Source of the DNA: a virus
Reading direction: 5' to 3' (one strand)
Virus record (IMG/VR): IMGVR_UViG_3300023223_001795
Coordinates: 1-28,363 of that record
DNA: 28,363 nucleotides
The notes beneath the pieces are model-generated. The model was not told where the DNA came from and ran no database searches. It saw only the letters and a list, made by a program, of their open reading frames with translations. A program made the position numbers and the translations under genes. How positions within the stretch are numbered: the first letter of the stretch is position 1; each line of letters begins with the position of its first letter. This document shows, piece by piece, positions 1-8,612 of the stretch.

Positions 1-933
1 GATTTAATTCACCCCTATTTGGGAAAAAAACGCGTTCAAGTTTTTGATTTTTCAATGTCAGAGACTTCCAGTAGAGGTCGAATAGCCACAATTTCTGTTA
101 CTTTTAGGGAATCTGGTGATATTAAATTCCCAGAATCTGTAGAGGATGAAGCCCAAAAAGTTGTAAGCAACGCAGATGTAGGAATTAATGAGTCAAAAGA
201 TTTTTTTGAAACGGCATATTCAGTTGCAAATCAGCCCGCTCACGTAGTTCAGGCAGCGGCTGATAATGTAGAATCGTTTGTTGATTCCACGGAAAAATCC
301 GTGGCAAAATTCACAAATACAGTCTCTGATTTGGCGTTCGCATTGAATGACATTCAGGCAAATATTGCAGAGCTTATTAGGCTACCTGATGAATTAGCGG
401 GCAGAATTGGTGATTCTCTTGATTTGCTCAGGAACTCTTTTGATGCAAAAACTAGCTCAAAAATATTAGGTGATTTGAATGGTTTTGGAAGTGAATTTGA
501 TGTGGTGGTTGGCGATACCCCATCGACTGACAAAATCAGAGATAATGAGGACGCTTTCATCAATTTAGTGCGTCAACAAGCTCTCTCAAATGATGCCAAA
601 GCTGCAATTGACAGTGAATTCACATCAGTTGATGACTCAGTTTTTCAGCGCGACAGAATTATTGAAAATATTGAATCACAATTGACCCTCATGAGTGATG
701 ATGACCTTTTTCAAACTTTCAGAGATTTGCAGGCCGCACTCGCAAAGGGTTTGCCAACTGAAAATTTGGGTGAACTCATCACTTTTACTCCAAAAGTCAC
801 AACCCCAGCTCTTGTAATTGCCTATAGACTTTTTGGGACAATCGACAAGGAGGCCGAAATTGTCAATCAAAATGGAATTGAGCATCCAGGATTTGTGCCA
901 GGAGGGGACCCTATAGAGGTTTCCAGTGGGTAA
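1..933 (+). CDS. Mu gp43/N-like DNA circularisation / tail protein, 5'-truncated
   Basis: The frame is open from base 1, so the gene begins outside the window; the visible part is 310 residues. The first residues read DLIHPYLGKKRVQV, followed by SSRGRIATISVTF, which resembles the conserved N-terminal core of the DNA-circularisation family (Mu gp43/N). That core has a His-Pro-x-x-Gly, then a Gly-Arg and a beta strand ending in a Thr-Phe pair. The rest is helical and acidic, as in family members. In Mu-type phages this protein sits between the tape measure and the hub and belongs to the tail-tip/baseplate region. It is followed, with an 8-bp overlap, by the hub gene, which fits the usual order. 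The TTG at position 19 is not a real start because homology continues upstream. The family name is historical; a structural role is more likely than DNA circularisation. Confidence 0.75.
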   Translation, partial: DLIHPYLGKKRVQVFDFSMSETSSRGRIATISVTFRESGDIKFPESVEDEAQKVVSNADVGINESKDFFETAYSVANQPAHVVQAAADNVESFVDSTEKSVAKFTNTVSDLAFALNDIQANIAELIRLPDELAGRIGDSLDLLRNSFDAKTSSKILGDLNGFGSEFDVVVGDTPSTDKIRDNEDAFINLVRQQALSNDAKAAIDSEFTSVDDSVFQRDRIIENIESQLTLMSDDDLFQTFRDLQAALAKGLPTENLGELITFTPKVTTPALVIAYRLFGTIDKEAEIVNQNGIEHPGFVPGGDPIEVSSG

Positions 934-2029
934 TAGATTCTCACCATCTGAAAAAGGTAGAAATATTGAAGAGGATGTGACTGTTTTCACTGATGGAAAC
1001 AAGGCATTCCATGGGTGGGAAAATCTCAAAATCACAAAAAACCTAGAATCAATTGCAAATACTTTTCAATTAGATATTGATGACCGATTTCAAGAAACCG
1101 GTGAACGCTGGCCACTCAAGCCAGGTGTTGGAATTCAAATTGAAATCAATAGAGAGAGAGTTATCACGGGTAGAATTGAGGAAATGAGACCATCTTTTGG
1201 AATTGACGGCAGGCGTCTTACACTAGCTGGGAGATCATTACCAGGAGATTTAGTAGATTGTTCTCATTTAGGGCCTTGTGAGTATAAAAATATTTCATTG
1301 GATCGATTAGCTGAGGAGCTTATTAAGCCCTTTGGATTGGAAGTTTTTCTATCAGTTGAGCCTAAAGTCATTGACAAATTTGCAATAAAACCAGGTGAAA
1401 GTGTCTTTGAGTCCTTAGATAGGGCAGCTAGGACACAGGGTTTTTTTTGGGTGAGCACTAGAGATGGAAACATTAGGCTCACTAGGCGTGCAAGGGCCCG
1501 GTCAGACAGTGAAATACATCAAAATGTCAATATGATTTCTGGCTCCGGAATATACGATAATTCTAAAAGACACAGTGAGTATATTGTCAGGGGACAAACC
1601 CAAGGAAGTGATGATTTTCCGGGTGAATTGGCTGGGACCGCTGAGGGGAGGGCAAAGGATTTAGGAATTGAAATTCATAGGCCCATTGTCATCATAGCCG
1701 AGGGGAATGTAGACACAGAGCAAGCTAAAACCAGAGCAGGCTGGGAGGCCAGTGTGCGCATTGGACAAGCCTTGGAATTGAATGTGGTTGTGCAAGGGTG
1801 GAGACAGGAGACCGAGTCTCTATGGGGAATTAACCAAGTAATTTTGGTGAAAAGTGAATTTTTAGGCGTGAATGGGGATTTTCTCTCAGCCGAAGTTGAG
1901 CACCGAAAAGGAAAAGACAGTCCCACTGAGACGCAAATAAGACTTGTCAGGCCTGATGCATATGAATCAAAACCAGAATTTCCAAAGGATGATGACCCTT
2001 TGGCATTTTTGGGGCCAGGATTTAACTGA
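926..2029 (+). CDS. Mu gp44/P-like baseplate hub protein
   Basis: A 367-residue protein with a GTG start (926) preceded by an AGAGG ribosome-binding site and overlapping the previous gene by 8 bp. The N-terminal half has the hub signature: FHGWENLKITKNLES, then a FQLDIDDRF strand, a polar turn with GERWPLKPGVGI, and VITGRIEE. This is the pattern of T4 gp27-like / Mu gpP hub domains, which form the trimeric ring at the tail tip that joins tube to spike. Length is close to the usual 350-380. The stop TGA (2027-2029) overlaps the ATG of the spike gene, so the two are likely translationally coupled. Confidence 0.88.
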   Translation: MGNRFSPSEKGRNIEEDVTVFTDGNKAFHGWENLKITKNLESIANTFQLDIDDRFQETGERWPLKPGVGIQIEINRERVITGRIEEMRPSFGIDGRRLTLAGRSLPGDLVDCSHLGPCEYKNISLDRLAEELIKPFGLEVFLSVEPKVIDKFAIKPGESVFESLDRAARTQGFFWVSTRDGNIRLTRRARARSDSEIHQNVNMISGSGIYDNSKRHSEYIVRGQTQGSDDFPGELAGTAEGRAKDLGIEIHRPIVIIAEGNVDTEQAKTRAGWEASVRIGQALELNVVVQGWRQETESLWGINQVILVKSEFLGVNGDFLSAEVEHRKGKDSPTETQIRLVRPDAYESKPEFPKDDDPLAFLGPGFN

Positions 2030-2727
2030 TGGAAATGAGAAAACTCAGAGATTTCATCACTCAAGTAGTGAAACCAATTCAAACCCGAATCATGATGGCA
2101 ATTGCTAGGGCCGTAGTTGAATCTGTGGATGATTCCATGGGAATCCAGATTGTCAAAATCAATGTTTTGAAGGGTGAGGCCAAGGAGGGTGTTGAGAGAC
2201 TTCAAAATTTTGGATTCACAGGAAATCCTCCTGATGGGTCAGAGGCAGCTTGTGTTTTTGTTTCAGGAAATAGGGACCATGGGTTGGTGGTGGGTGTTGA
2301 CCACAGAGCCTCGAGAAAAAAGGACCTAGCTAAAGGAGAATCTGCTCAATACTCAGTTGATGGGACCTTCATCCATATTAAATTAGGTGGAGAAATTGAA
2401 ATTAAAGGATCCACAAAATTGACAGTTGATATGCCTGACACAGTGTTCAAAGGAAATGTGCAAATTGATGAGGATTTGGTGGTTAAAAAGAATGCCACTA
2501 TAGAATGTAATTTATTTGTGACCAAAAACGCTGCAATAACCTTGATTATTTCTGCCTCAGGATTTTCTGGCCTTTCAGGAGCTCCGGTCTCAGCCACTGT
2601 GGATATCGCTACAACAGGGAATGTCATTGGTGGCGGTACAAACATGGCTAGTATAAAATCAACTTTTAATAGCCATACTCACAATGAAACTGGCACTGTG
2701 ACAGGTGCACCTAATAGCCCATTATGA
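2029..2727 (+). CDS. Mu gp45-like baseplate spike protein
   Basis: A 232-residue protein starting at the ATG that overlaps the hub stop codon. The N-terminal part (about residues 20-110) is an OB-fold-like region with GNRDHGLVVGVDHR, typical of the Mu gp45 family. The middle (about 105-200) consists of short alternating strands (IKLGGEIEIKG, FKGNVQIDEDL) expected for an intertwined trimeric beta-helix. The C-terminus carries SHTHNETG (His216 and His218), the HxH motif that binds a metal ion at the apex of several phage spikes. It probably forms the membrane-piercing tip mounted on the gp44-like hub. Confidence 0.9.
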   Translation: MEMRKLRDFITQVVKPIQTRIMMAIARAVVESVDDSMGIQIVKINVLKGEAKEGVERLQNFGFTGNPPDGSEAACVFVSGNRDHGLVVGVDHRASRKKDLAKGESAQYSVDGTFIHIKLGGEIEIKGSTKLTVDMPDTVFKGNVQIDEDLVVKKNATIECNLFVTKNAAITLIISASGFSGLSGAPVSATVDIATTGNVIGGGTNMASIKSTFNSHTHNETGTVTGAPNSPL

Positions 2728-2738
2728 GGTGAATGAGA

Positions 2739-3212
2739 ATGAATCAAGGATTAGGACTATTTTTAATTAGAGGTGGGGTCTGCCCAGACTTAGTGATTGA
2801 AAATGGTCAATTAAAATTTGACAATGGCCTTGAAACTGTCTCTTTGATTTCTATGTTCACTGACCAACGCGTAGAACCTGATGACCTCCCTGATGATGTG
2901 GATGACCCACGTGGTTGGTGGGGTGATCAATTCAGTGACCCAACGGATGACCAAATTGGTTCTACATTGTGGCTCCATGACAGGGGCACAATTTTGTCTG
3001 AGACTGCAAACAACATGGAAGACGCTGCTAGGGCTGCCTTTCAGTGGATGATAGATGATGGAATTGCAGACAATGTGACTTCAAATGCCACTTTGATTGA
3101 AGGTGAGAGAATTGATATAGCCGTTGACGTATTCAGGCCTAATGGTGATGATTTCCGTTTCAAATTTGTGTGGGACGGACAGGAAATGAGGAGGGTTGGA
3201 AATGCCGCTTAA
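2739..3212 (+). CDS. Mu gp46-like baseplate protein
   Basis: A 157-residue protein. Two in-frame ATGs exist at 2733 and 2739; the GAGGTG at 2726-2731 is only 1 nt from the first and 7 nt from the second, so 2739 is preferred. The segment DQRVEPDDLPDDVDDPRGWW followed by GDQF is highly characteristic of the GP46 family. The C-terminal part (DNVTSNATLIEGERIDIAVDV) matches the T4 gp25 / W-like lysozyme-related fold that links baseplate wedges to the sheath. Position between spike and baseplate J genes is the standard Mu order. The 3' end overlaps the next gene by 11 bp. Confidence 0.87.
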   Translation: MNQGLGLFLIRGGVCPDLVIENGQLKFDNGLETVSLISMFTDQRVEPDDLPDDVDDPRGWWGDQFSDPTDDQIGSTLWLHDRGTILSETANNMEDAARAAFQWMIDDGIADNVTSNATLIEGERIDIAVDVFRPNGDDFRFKFVWDGQEMRRVGNAA

Positions 3213-4302
3213 TAGGCCCACATTACAACAAATTATAGACCGGGTTGAGGGAGACATCAAAACTGGGTTGGGCTTGGCCACACTGCTTAGGAGGTCCTTT
3301 GAAAAGGTTATTTCCAGAGTGATAGCAGGGGTCTCTCATGTGCTGCACGGAGCCATTGAATTTATTTTCATTCAATTTTTTCCGGACACAGCTATTGGAG
3401 AATTTCTACTTAGGTGGGCTGTAATTTTTGGCATCCTACAAAAGGAGTCCACATTTGCAGAATTGAATATCACAGTGACTGGACTAGATGGCTCAACCGT
3501 CCCTCAGGGCACCATTTATCAACGTTCAGATGGTTTTGAATACTTAGTTAAAGATGACATTGATATTGGTGTGAGCGGCTCACAAACCGGCGTAGTTGTG
3601 GCCAAGGATGCTGGTACTGAGGGTAATATTGATGATGGGTCAACTATTTCTCTAACCTCATCTATAAGTGGTGTCGACTCAGATGCCACAGTGGACTCCA
3701 CTGCCATTGAGGGGGAACAGGAGGAAACCACAGAGGAGCTTAGGACCCGTCTCATTGAAAGGATTCAAGCTCCCCCTCAAGGAGGGGCTGCAAAGGATTA
3801 TATAGCTTTTGCCAAAACAGTGGCTGGAGTCACGCGCGCGTGGGTTCTCCCTGGACATCTGGGAGAGGGCACGGTGGGACTGACTTTTGTTGAGGACAAC
3901 GAGGTCCCAATTATCCCAGACCAACCAAAAGTGGATGAGGTCCAATTAGCAGTTGAGGCATTAAAGCCCATCACAGCTGACCTTTTTGTTTTTGCCCCAG
4001 GCACAGAAGTTGTGGATTTAACCATTGCAATTTTGCCAAATACACAGGCAGTGAGAGACGCGGTGACCACTGAAATCACTGATTTAATTTTTAGAGAGGC
4101 TCAGGTGAGAGGAGCTTTCAAACAAGTAGGTGAAACCTATGATGGCCGCATAGCCCTTTCCAAATTTGGAGAGGCAATTTCCACAGCCGATGGTGAGGAT
4201 GAGCATGAAATTATTTTTCCCACCATAGGAAATGACCCTCAACCTGATGTTGGTGGTCTTTTGGTGCCTGGAACACTGACTTTTCAGACTTTAATTCCTT
4301 GA
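3202..4302 (+). CDS. Mu gp47-like baseplate J protein (wedge)
   Basis: A 366-residue baseplate J/gp47 family protein. A TTG at 3196 is in frame, but the GAGGAGGG at 3188-3195 sits about 6 nt before the ATG at 3202, so 3202 is chosen. Family features: an early RPTLQQIIDRVEGDI helix, a beta domain with GSTVPQGTIYQRSDGFEYLV, a conserved TEELRTRLIERIQAPPQGG segment, and GVTRAWVLPGHLGEGTVGL. In the assembled baseplate it corresponds to the wedge protein related to T4 gp6. It overlaps gp46 upstream and is followed 9 bp later by the gp48-like gene. Confidence 0.9.
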   Translation: MPLNRPTLQQIIDRVEGDIKTGLGLATLLRRSFEKVISRVIAGVSHVLHGAIEFIFIQFFPDTAIGEFLLRWAVIFGILQKESTFAELNITVTGLDGSTVPQGTIYQRSDGFEYLVKDDIDIGVSGSQTGVVVAKDAGTEGNIDDGSTISLTSSISGVDSDATVDSTAIEGEQEETTEELRTRLIERIQAPPQGGAAKDYIAFAKTVAGVTRAWVLPGHLGEGTVGLTFVEDNEVPIIPDQPKVDEVQLAVEALKPITADLFVFAPGTEVVDLTIAILPNTQAVRDAVTTEITDLIFREAQVRGAFKQVGETYDGRIALSKFGEAISTADGEDEHEIIFPTIGNDPQPDVGGLLVPGTLTFQTLIP

Positions 4303-4311
4303 GGTGAATGA

Positions 4312-4959
4312 ATGGCCGGAGGGGCAAAATTAGAGAGATATAAGGAGCTTTGGAAAAAGCTATGGCCACGTGGAAAGGCATGGGATTTTGAGGAGCAGCC
4401 AGTTTTATCCAAATTATTGGACTCATCATCTATTGAATTTTGCAGAGTTGATGATTTCATAGATTTTTTATTGAGAGAGGCAGACCCCAGAATCACAAGT
4501 GCGTTATTGACAGACTGGGAGCGTCTATTAGGCCTACCAGATGAGTGCACTCCTGATGATCTTTCATTGGATGAGCGGAGAAATCAAATTGTCCAAAAAT
4601 ACACCAATGTTGGCGGACTCAATAAAACATTTTATGAGTTTATTGGTCAACAATTAGGATTTGAGATTTTTGTCAATGACTTCACGAATTTTAAGGCTGG
4701 TTTTGCAGTTGCTGGGGACCCAATATCAAACTTTTTTAATGAGATTTTTGTAGCTGGCAGTACAGCTGGGACATTTCTGACCAATGTGGGTTGGCGTTTC
4801 TATTTTAATGTTGATATGCCAATTACAGCGGCTGAAGTTTTTGAAGCAGGGGACGTTGCGGGTAGTCCTCTGAGATTATTTTCAAACCCGTTAATTGAGT
4901 GTACCATGCTAAAATTGAAGCCGGCACACTCGGCAATATTTTTCACTTTTAGAGTTTAA
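4312..4959 (+). CDS. Mu gp48-like baseplate protein (DUF2313/YmfQ family)
   Basis: A 215-residue protein, ATG at 4312 with GAGGTG 5 nt upstream. The N-terminus has the family hallmark LWPRGKAWD, followed by RLLGLPDEC and DERRNQIVQKYTNVGGLNKTF, which match the DUF2313 pattern (rough lengths 180-220). Members sit directly after baseplate J in Mu-type clusters and contribute to the wedge or to tail-fibre attachment (T4 gp7/gp53 region). The C-terminal 60 residues are beta-rich. This gene closes the conserved baseplate block; tail-fibre genes follow. Confidence 0.85.
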   Translation: MAGGAKLERYKELWKKLWPRGKAWDFEEQPVLSKLLDSSSIEFCRVDDFIDFLLREADPRITSALLTDWERLLGLPDECTPDDLSLDERRNQIVQKYTNVGGLNKTFYEFIGQQLGFEIFVNDFTNFKAGFAVAGDPISNFFNEIFVAGSTAGTFLTNVGWRFYFNVDMPITAAEVFEAGDVAGSPLRLFSNPLIECTMLKLKPAHSAIFFTFRV

Positions 4960-4978
4960 AAAAACTGAGGGGGCTTAA

Positions 4979-5533
4979 ATGCATAGAATTGATGCACCAG
5001 GAAATGATAATTTCACGTTCACAGAGGGAAATCCACAGCTAGGAGTGCCTGCCACTCAGGTCAGTGACGATTGGCTGAATGACGTTCAAGAGGAGATAGC
5101 ACTTTTTATTGAGAGTCAGGGTATCTCTTTGGTTAAAGGGACTCAAACTCAACTGACAGCTGCTATTCTTTTAGCTATTGGTGCAGGCGGAACCAATATA
5201 AAACTCGACCCACTTGCAAATATTACTGCTGATCAAGTCATAGCTGGATTGATTTTTGACAAAACAAAAACAAAAGGCGCGGTTATCTATTTTGATATTG
5301 ATCGGCGCACTACTACTCAAGATAAACAGGAAACCGGGATTTTGGTGGTGTCGCATGACACTAAAAACGACGTTTGGCGCATTGAATTATTGCAAAGTGG
5401 TTTAGATGACTCAGGATCGACATTTAATATTGTAGTCGGAACTGGTCAGGTCAGAGTGAGCACTAACGATTTGACTGGCGCAAGCTATGCTGCTGAATTA
5501 AGAATAACTGGAGTCATTAAATTTGCTCTGTAA
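4979..5533 (+). CDS. Short tail-fibre / fibre-base protein
   Basis: A 184-residue protein with ATG at 4979 and a GAGGGGG site about 6 nt upstream. The start MHRIDAPG, then FTEGNPQLGVPATQVSDDWL and NDVQEE, is a widespread N-terminal module of myophage tail fibres that docks the fibre on the baseplate. Residues 60-100 form a helical stretch ending in TQLTAAILLAIG, also typical. The C-terminal 100 residues (from about IKLDPLANI) are beta-rich with a DRRTTTQDKQETGILV segment. It lies directly after the gp48-like gene, the usual place for fibres. The exact fold of the C-terminal half is not recognised. Confidence 0.75.
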   Translation: MHRIDAPGNDNFTFTEGNPQLGVPATQVSDDWLNDVQEEIALFIESQGISLVKGTQTQLTAAILLAIGAGGTNIKLDPLANITADQVIAGLIFDKTKTKGAVIYFDIDRRTTTQDKQETGILVVSHDTKNDVWRIELLQSGLDDSGSTFNIVVGTGQVRVSTNDLTGASYAAELRITGVIKFAL

Positions 5534-5561
5534 AATTTACTTTTTGATAGGGAGTTGAGAA

Positions 5562-7685
5562 ATGAAAAAATTTAATAGAGAATTCGCCAAAATGGGGTGT
5601 TTGCTTTTGTGTGCGATTACCCTTATGGGTGCCAAAATTGGAGGGAATGATCTCACACTTGGCGACACTACCGTTTCAAACCCTAAAAACATATTCATGG
5701 GGGACGGTATTTTCAAATGGGACGGGGCAAAACTTCAATTTTCAAATAATGCAGGTGGAGATTTTTTCGATATTGGCTCTGGAAGTGGTGGCGGTGGCGG
5801 TGGTGTGGCAATTGGTGGTATTCAACTCCTAGTAAATGGTGATTTTGAAACGGATGACCCTCCGGCATCATGGTCCGTCACAGGTGGGACATTCGTTGCT
5901 GAAACTAGTGTGCCGCTTTTTGATGCACAATCGGGCAAATGGGACCCCTCAGCAAGTTCTCAGAATCTTGATAGTGATTTAGCAGTGACCCCAATAGGAC
6001 TCGCCAACAAATCCTGCTTTGCAGAAATTGTCTACTCTTGGAATGGGACTTTAACTGATCTCAGTTTTCAAGTGTTGGACGATTCATCAAATATATTAAC
6101 TGAAATTGATTTAGTCCCTGACACAGTGCCAAGGAAAGCACAGCTCGGTTTTAATTGCCCATCAGTTTCGTCACGTATTCGAATAAGATCAAGTGCCGAT
6201 ACTGCAGAGATTTTGGTTGATAATGCATTTCTAGGACAGCGGGTATCTGGTGCTATTTCTCAGGCATCTGTCTATGGAACTGCGACTATGGCCGGCGCCA
6301 CAAACTGTCTTTACACCAGAAGTTCTGCCACTTTTGGGGATTATTCAGCTGACTCAGATTGTAATACTTATAGTGTGACTGGAGCCCTGACTAATCCTGC
6401 AACTAAAGTGCCTCACATTTTAGCAAATAGTATGCCTCCAGGTGAATACACTATTTTAGCTCAATTCTCACATCGAATTACTAATGGAGGTACTATTGGG
6501 TCATGTAGAATAACTGATGAATTAGGAACTACATTCATTGAGGCATTGGTCAACAATGCTACAGCAACTGTGGCAAATCCATTACAATTATCAGGACGTA
6601 TACTTTTAAATTCAACCACCAATAAAGAATTTAAAATCCAATGCCGTTCAGCAATAGTGGCCTCTGAAATCGATAACACAGCTCCTGCAGGGGCGAATGC
6701 TGAGATAAAATGGATTATCAAACGAAGTCCATTAGAGGCAGAAAACACTATTAGTGTGGATGCTGCTAGTTTTTTAGTAGATGTGAATATCGGTGGTGGC
6801 ACCAATATTGTTGGCACAGGGGTAAGTGCAGCCTATATTGAGTTGACCAATGCTGGCCTAGACATGGTTGTGAATAGTAGTTCAACAATTTCACCCCAAA
6901 TCCCTTGCTCAACAACCAATCCATCAGACGGGTTAACGTGCTCAGCGGGCAGTGAATCTCTAGGAATTGTTTTTAATGCACCATCAGCAGGTAAATATCG
7001 GGTGTGTGGGGAATTTGCTGCACTGCTTAGTGGCACAACTCAAAGAACTACTTTGCAATGGATTGAGACCCCTAATAATGCTCAAACGATTTTACAAGAG
7101 GGTAATTCTAGAATTAACGCACAGGATGGGGTCAGTAATATAAACATATTTCCTTACCATTTGTGCGGTGTTTTCAATTTTACTGACGGCGGCCAAAAAA
7201 CTTTGAGGGTAATGAAGGAAAGTCCTGACGCTAATTTATTTGAGATTTTAGCGGATAGGGCCGTAGGTGATGGCCAAAGAGATGTCCATATAATAGTTGA
7301 ATCTTTGGACCGAGTGGTGCGTTCGGTGACTTTTCCAGAATTGGTTATCACCAAAGGTGCAAATCAATTAATGAATCTTGTCAGCGCCAAATTTGATGGG
7401 ACTTTGGGCACCCCTGCAGTTGTAGCGTCATCGGATTTTCCGACTGGGTGGTTGACACTTAATACCGATAATGGGTCTGGGGACTATACATTGAATATTG
7501 CTGCTGGGACGTTTATATCAACTCCAAATTGCCATTGCACTGCCGAGGCTACAGCTGCTAGGACATGCCAGGTGCACGCGAGCACGGCGCCATCAGCGAC
7601 TGTAATTAGGATTTTTGTCAATACCTCAGTCCCTGCAGGAGCGGATGAGATTTTTAGCATTTCATGCCATGGTCCTAAAGGATAA
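5562..7685 (+). CDS. Large modular tail-fibre / adhesin-like protein with N-terminal signal-like segment
   Basis: A 707-residue protein, ATG at 5562 with AGGGAG 9 nt upstream. Residues 1-25 look like a secretion signal: a basic start (MKKFNREFAK), a hydrophobic core (CLLLCAITLMG) and AK, which is unusual for a virion protein. Residues 64-70 read GGDFFDI, a motif shared with the 395-residue protein at 9836. A Gly/Ser hinge covers 72-82. A jelly-roll-like module then begins with LLVNGDFETDDPPASW, as in carbohydrate-binding modules. Two more beta modules follow (about 228-410 and 415-585) with paired Cys (KYRVCGEF, PYHLCGVF), then a C-terminal 120-residue domain with Cys at CHCTAEATAARTC. Position after a short fibre gene suggests host-receptor or polysaccharide binding. 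Virion attachment is an inference; a cell-surface protein made during infection is the alternative. Confidence 0.6.
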   Translation: MKKFNREFAKMGCLLLCAITLMGAKIGGNDLTLGDTTVSNPKNIFMGDGIFKWDGAKLQFSNNAGGDFFDIGSGSGGGGGGVAIGGIQLLVNGDFETDDPPASWSVTGGTFVAETSVPLFDAQSGKWDPSASSQNLDSDLAVTPIGLANKSCFAEIVYSWNGTLTDLSFQVLDDSSNILTEIDLVPDTVPRKAQLGFNCPSVSSRIRIRSSADTAEILVDNAFLGQRVSGAISQASVYGTATMAGATNCLYTRSSATFGDYSADSDCNTYSVTGALTNPATKVPHILANSMPPGEYTILAQFSHRITNGGTIGSCRITDELGTTFIEALVNNATATVANPLQLSGRILLNSTTNKEFKIQCRSAIVASEIDNTAPAGANAEIKWIIKRSPLEAENTISVDAASFLVDVNIGGGTNIVGTGVSAAYIELTNAGLDMVVNSSSTISPQIPCSTTNPSDGLTCSAGSESLGIVFNAPSAGKYRVCGEFAALLSGTTQRTTLQWIETPNNAQTILQEGNSRINAQDGVSNINIFPYHLCGVFNFTDGGQKTLRVMKESPDANLFEILADRAVGDGQRDVHIIVESLDRVVRSVTFPELVITKGANQLMNLVSAKFDGTLGTPAVVASSDFPTGWLTLNTDNGSGDYTLNIAAGTFISTPNCHCTAEATAARTCQVHASTAPSATVIRIFVNTSVPAGADEIFSISCHGPKG

Positions 7686-7714
7686 ATTTGGGTAATAATA
7701 ATGGGAGGTGAGAA

Positions 7715-8077
7715 ATGTCTGAAAAAGTGGACAAAACTCAGTGTGACCCAAAGAAAAAGTCCAAATTTTATTCATGGAGACCAAGTCTTAAGGATTTAAT
7801 TTCAATCGTTTGTGTGGCAGTTGCTGCCACCACTTTTGCACTGACCACTTTTTCGACAAAGGCGGCCCTTGAAAACACTAAAATAGAATTAAATGAACGT
7901 ATTAGTGTAGCCAAACTAGATTTAAATGAGCGCATTCGATTGGCCAAGGTAGATATTGAGACGGATGTCAATGAAAAACATCAACAAGTGCTTGAGTCTC
8001 AAAAAGACATCAAGGAATTATTGAAAAAAATGGACAATAGGTTGTGGGAAGTGCAGAAACAAACCAAGAAAAACTAA
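7715..8077 (+). CDS. Single-pass membrane protein with coiled coil
   Basis: A 120-residue protein with a strong GGGAGGTG site before the ATG. Residues 1-27 are basic, 28-48 form one membrane helix (ISIVCVAVAATTFALTTF), and residues 50-118 are charged and helical with heptad spacing. A near-repeat ELNERISVAKL / DLNERIRLAKV shows an internal duplication of about 11 residues. Topology (short basic N-terminus, one helix, long coiled coil) resembles inner-membrane spanins, but the gene precedes the holin candidate and no partner lipoprotein follows it directly. It opens the lysis/membrane gene group. Family not recognised. Confidence 0.6.
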   Translation: MSEKVDKTQCDPKKKSKFYSWRPSLKDLISIVCVAVAATTFALTTFSTKAALENTKIELNERISVAKLDLNERIRLAKVDIETDVNEKHQQVLESQKDIKELLKKMDNRLWEVQKQTKKN

Positions 8078-8096
8078 TTAGTAAAGGAGTATTGGC

Positions 8097-8402
8097 ATGA
8101 CACAGGATAAAAAAGCACTAGTTTTGAAAATTGAAAAAGGAGCCCTTGTTTTCAATGTTGACCCAAATAAAGATGGGGAGAGCGTCATCAAGGGTAAATT
8201 GGATTTGGGTGAGGCCGTTAGTGAAGCTTTCAAGAGAGAGGGAGCAATTGAGGGTGTTAAACTAGTTGATTTCAGATTTGAAGTGACCAAGCTGTATTTG
8301 AAGTTGGATACTGACAGAGATGGCGAGTCAGTGCTCGAGCTTGAAATTGATCTAGCTGAGGCATTCGATGAAATAAAGGATTTAATTGATAAAAAAGGAT
8401 GA
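8097..8402 (+). CDS. Small acidic protein with duplicated DGESV motif
   Basis: A 101-residue protein (AGGAG 8 nt upstream of ATG). It is a tandem of two similar halves: NVDPNKDGESVIKGKLDLGEA (about 20-40, with N at the edge) and KLDTDRDGESVLELEIDLAEA (about 70-90). Each has a D-x-[ND]-x-DG loop like the first half of an EF-hand or dockerin calcium loop, but the usual acidic residue at position 12 is absent. The stop overlaps the next start (ATGA at 8399), so it is coupled to the holin candidate. Function unknown; location suggests a lysis or virion role, and calcium binding is only a suggestion from the motif. Confidence 0.65.
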   Translation: MTQDKKALVLKIEKGALVFNVDPNKDGESVIKGKLDLGEAVSEAFKREGAIEGVKLVDFRFEVTKLYLKLDTDRDGESVLELEIDLAEAFDEIKDLIDKKG

Positions 8403-8611
8403 CTAAACACCCTTTAAAATCAAAACTTATCTGGGTCGGCTTACTTCAATTGTCAGCCGGCCTTTTTTCCTTTTTACAACCAAGTATACTGAAATGTGAG
8501 TTGGGAGAAAATATTGGACTCCCTGGTTGGTTGTTTCTAATATTGACAGGCGCCGCCACAATAGTATTCAGGCGAATGACAAAAACTGAGATCAAATTCA
8601 CAGGGAGATAA
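8399..8611 (+). CDS. Candidate holin (two membrane helices)
   Basis: A 70-residue protein whose start overlaps the previous stop. A short basic N-terminus (MTKHPLKSK) is followed by two hydrophobic segments, about residues 10-28 (LIWVGLLQLSAGLFSFL) and 42-56 (GWLFLILTGAATIVF), and a basic C-terminus (RRMTKTEIKFTGR). Size, two-helix topology and position 420 bp upstream of the endolysin gene fit a class II holin. No specific holin family is recognised, so the call rests on topology and neighbourhood. Confidence 0.6.
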   Translation: MTKHPLKSKLIWVGLLQLSAGLFSFLQPSILKCELGENIGLPGWLFLILTGAATIVFRRMTKTEIKFTGR

Positions 8612-8612
8612 A

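Noticed and set aside
19-933. TTG at 19 as the start of the first gene.
   Set aside because: The HPYLG family motif begins upstream of it and the frame is open to base 1, so the gene is truncated by the window edge.
1675-2205. 176-codon minus-strand frame opposite the hub and spike genes.
   Set aside because: The plus-strand genes are clear family members; no ribosome-binding site or homology supports the antisense frame.
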